A stretch of 25,365 nt of DNA from CAZAGA01 sp041912175 (GTDB taxonomy: Bacteria > Chloroflexota > Anaerolineae > Anaerolineales > UBA4823). A program made the position numbers and the translations under genes. Positions 25,051 to 25,365 of the stretch are shown one piece after another. The first letter of the stretch is position 1. Each line of letters opens with the position of its first letter. The DNA lies in the NCBI GenBank assembly GCA_041912175.1, contig JAYRNN010000065.1, forward strand, positions 1 through 25,365, given 5' to 3'. The notes below the pieces were generated by a model. The model worked only from the letters and a program-made list of their open reading frames with translations, ran no database searches and was not told the origin of the DNA.

Positions 25051-25365
25051 ATGGAAGGTTTCTTAAGCGTTTTCACTGTCGAACTTCTCCAAAGCAGCAT
25101 CCGCCTCGCCACGCCCATTCTGCTTGCCGCCCTGGGCGGCGCCCTCTGTAACCAAGCCGGCGTGCTAAATCTGGCGCTCGAAGCCAAGATGCTGCTTGGC
25201 GCTTTCGTGGGCATTGTGGCAGCATTTTACCTGGGTAATTCCTATGCTGGCCTTCTTGTGGCCATGGTGGCCGGCGGTTCGCTGGGATTGTTTTTTGCCT
25301 TCCTGTACCACAAGTACAAGGTGGATCTGGTGATCCTGGCGATTGCCTTCAACTTGATCATAGCT
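25051..25365 (+). CDS. ABC transporter permease 2 (YufQ-like), truncated by window end
   Basis: The first 105 codons of the partner permease. The N-terminal part has SIRLATPILLAALGGALCNQ and AGVLNLALEAKMLLGAFVG, diagnostic of the YufQ-type BPD_transp_2 permeases that accompany BMP receptors. At least three hydrophobic segments are visible. AAAGGAGAAGG ends about 8 nt before ATG 25051, inside the previous gene. The frame is open to the last base and should run another 200 or so residues. Confidence 0.92.
   Translation, partial: MEGFLSVFTVELLQSSIRLATPILLAALGGALCNQAGVLNLALEAKMLLGAFVGIVAAFYLGNSYAGLLVAMVAGGSLGLFFAFLYHKYKVDLVILAIAFNLIIA

Overview
The window reads as chromosomal housekeeping DNA from a moderately GC-rich bacterium. 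No rRNA, tRNA, insertion sequence, prophage or CRISPR array was seen. Lipoproteins with Thr/Pro- and Glu/Ala/Pro-rich stalks, many TATAAT boxes lying almost on the start codon, and the gene mix suggest an anaerobic Chloroflexota (Anaerolineae-like) bacterium. That assignment is inference from style, not a database match.

Layout. (1) 1-1575: the C-terminal part of a polytopic glycosyltransferase-like membrane protein, then an orphan beta-class DNA methyltransferase. (2) 1576-1840: a short gap holding a decayed reverse-strand UBP-type zinc-finger relic. (3) 1847-3181: phosphomannomutase/phosphoglucomutase, convergent with a three-gene minus-strand unit (6821 to 3187) for glucose-1-phosphate and ADP-glucose: pgm, a histidine phosphatase and glgC. 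The phosphatase has no usual start codon and appears to begin at ATC behind a strong Shine-Dalgarno. (4) 6822-7148: a divergent control region. (5) 7149-14715: gnd, a SERCA-like Ca2+ P-type ATPase, transketolase and transaldolase, closed by a clear intrinsic terminator. (6) 14813-17284: an AlkZ/YcaQ-family winged-helix protein (possible crosslink DNA glycosylase) diverging from an FMO-like flavoprotein. (7) 17383-19815: a TPR lipoprotein with a C-terminal lytic transglycosylase domain. (8) 20047-25365: a LacI-family regulator with a CG-centred palindromic operator on its own promoter, followed by a BMP-type (nucleoside-like) ABC importer: lipoprotein receptor, double ATPase, permease 1 and a truncated permease 2 that runs off the window.

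How the genes work together. The central block connects hexose phosphates (ManB/Pgm), ADP-glucose for glycogen (GlgC) and the pentose-phosphate pathway (Gnd, Tkt, Tal). The importer at the right end could supply nucleosides or pentoses to that pathway, but this is inference.

Nothing here is clearly a new multi-gene system. The most unusual signals are the ATC-initiated phosphatase, the zinc-finger relic, leaderless promoters, the 24-bp lacI operator, and a perfect 13-bp hairpin between the receptor gene and the rest of the importer operon.
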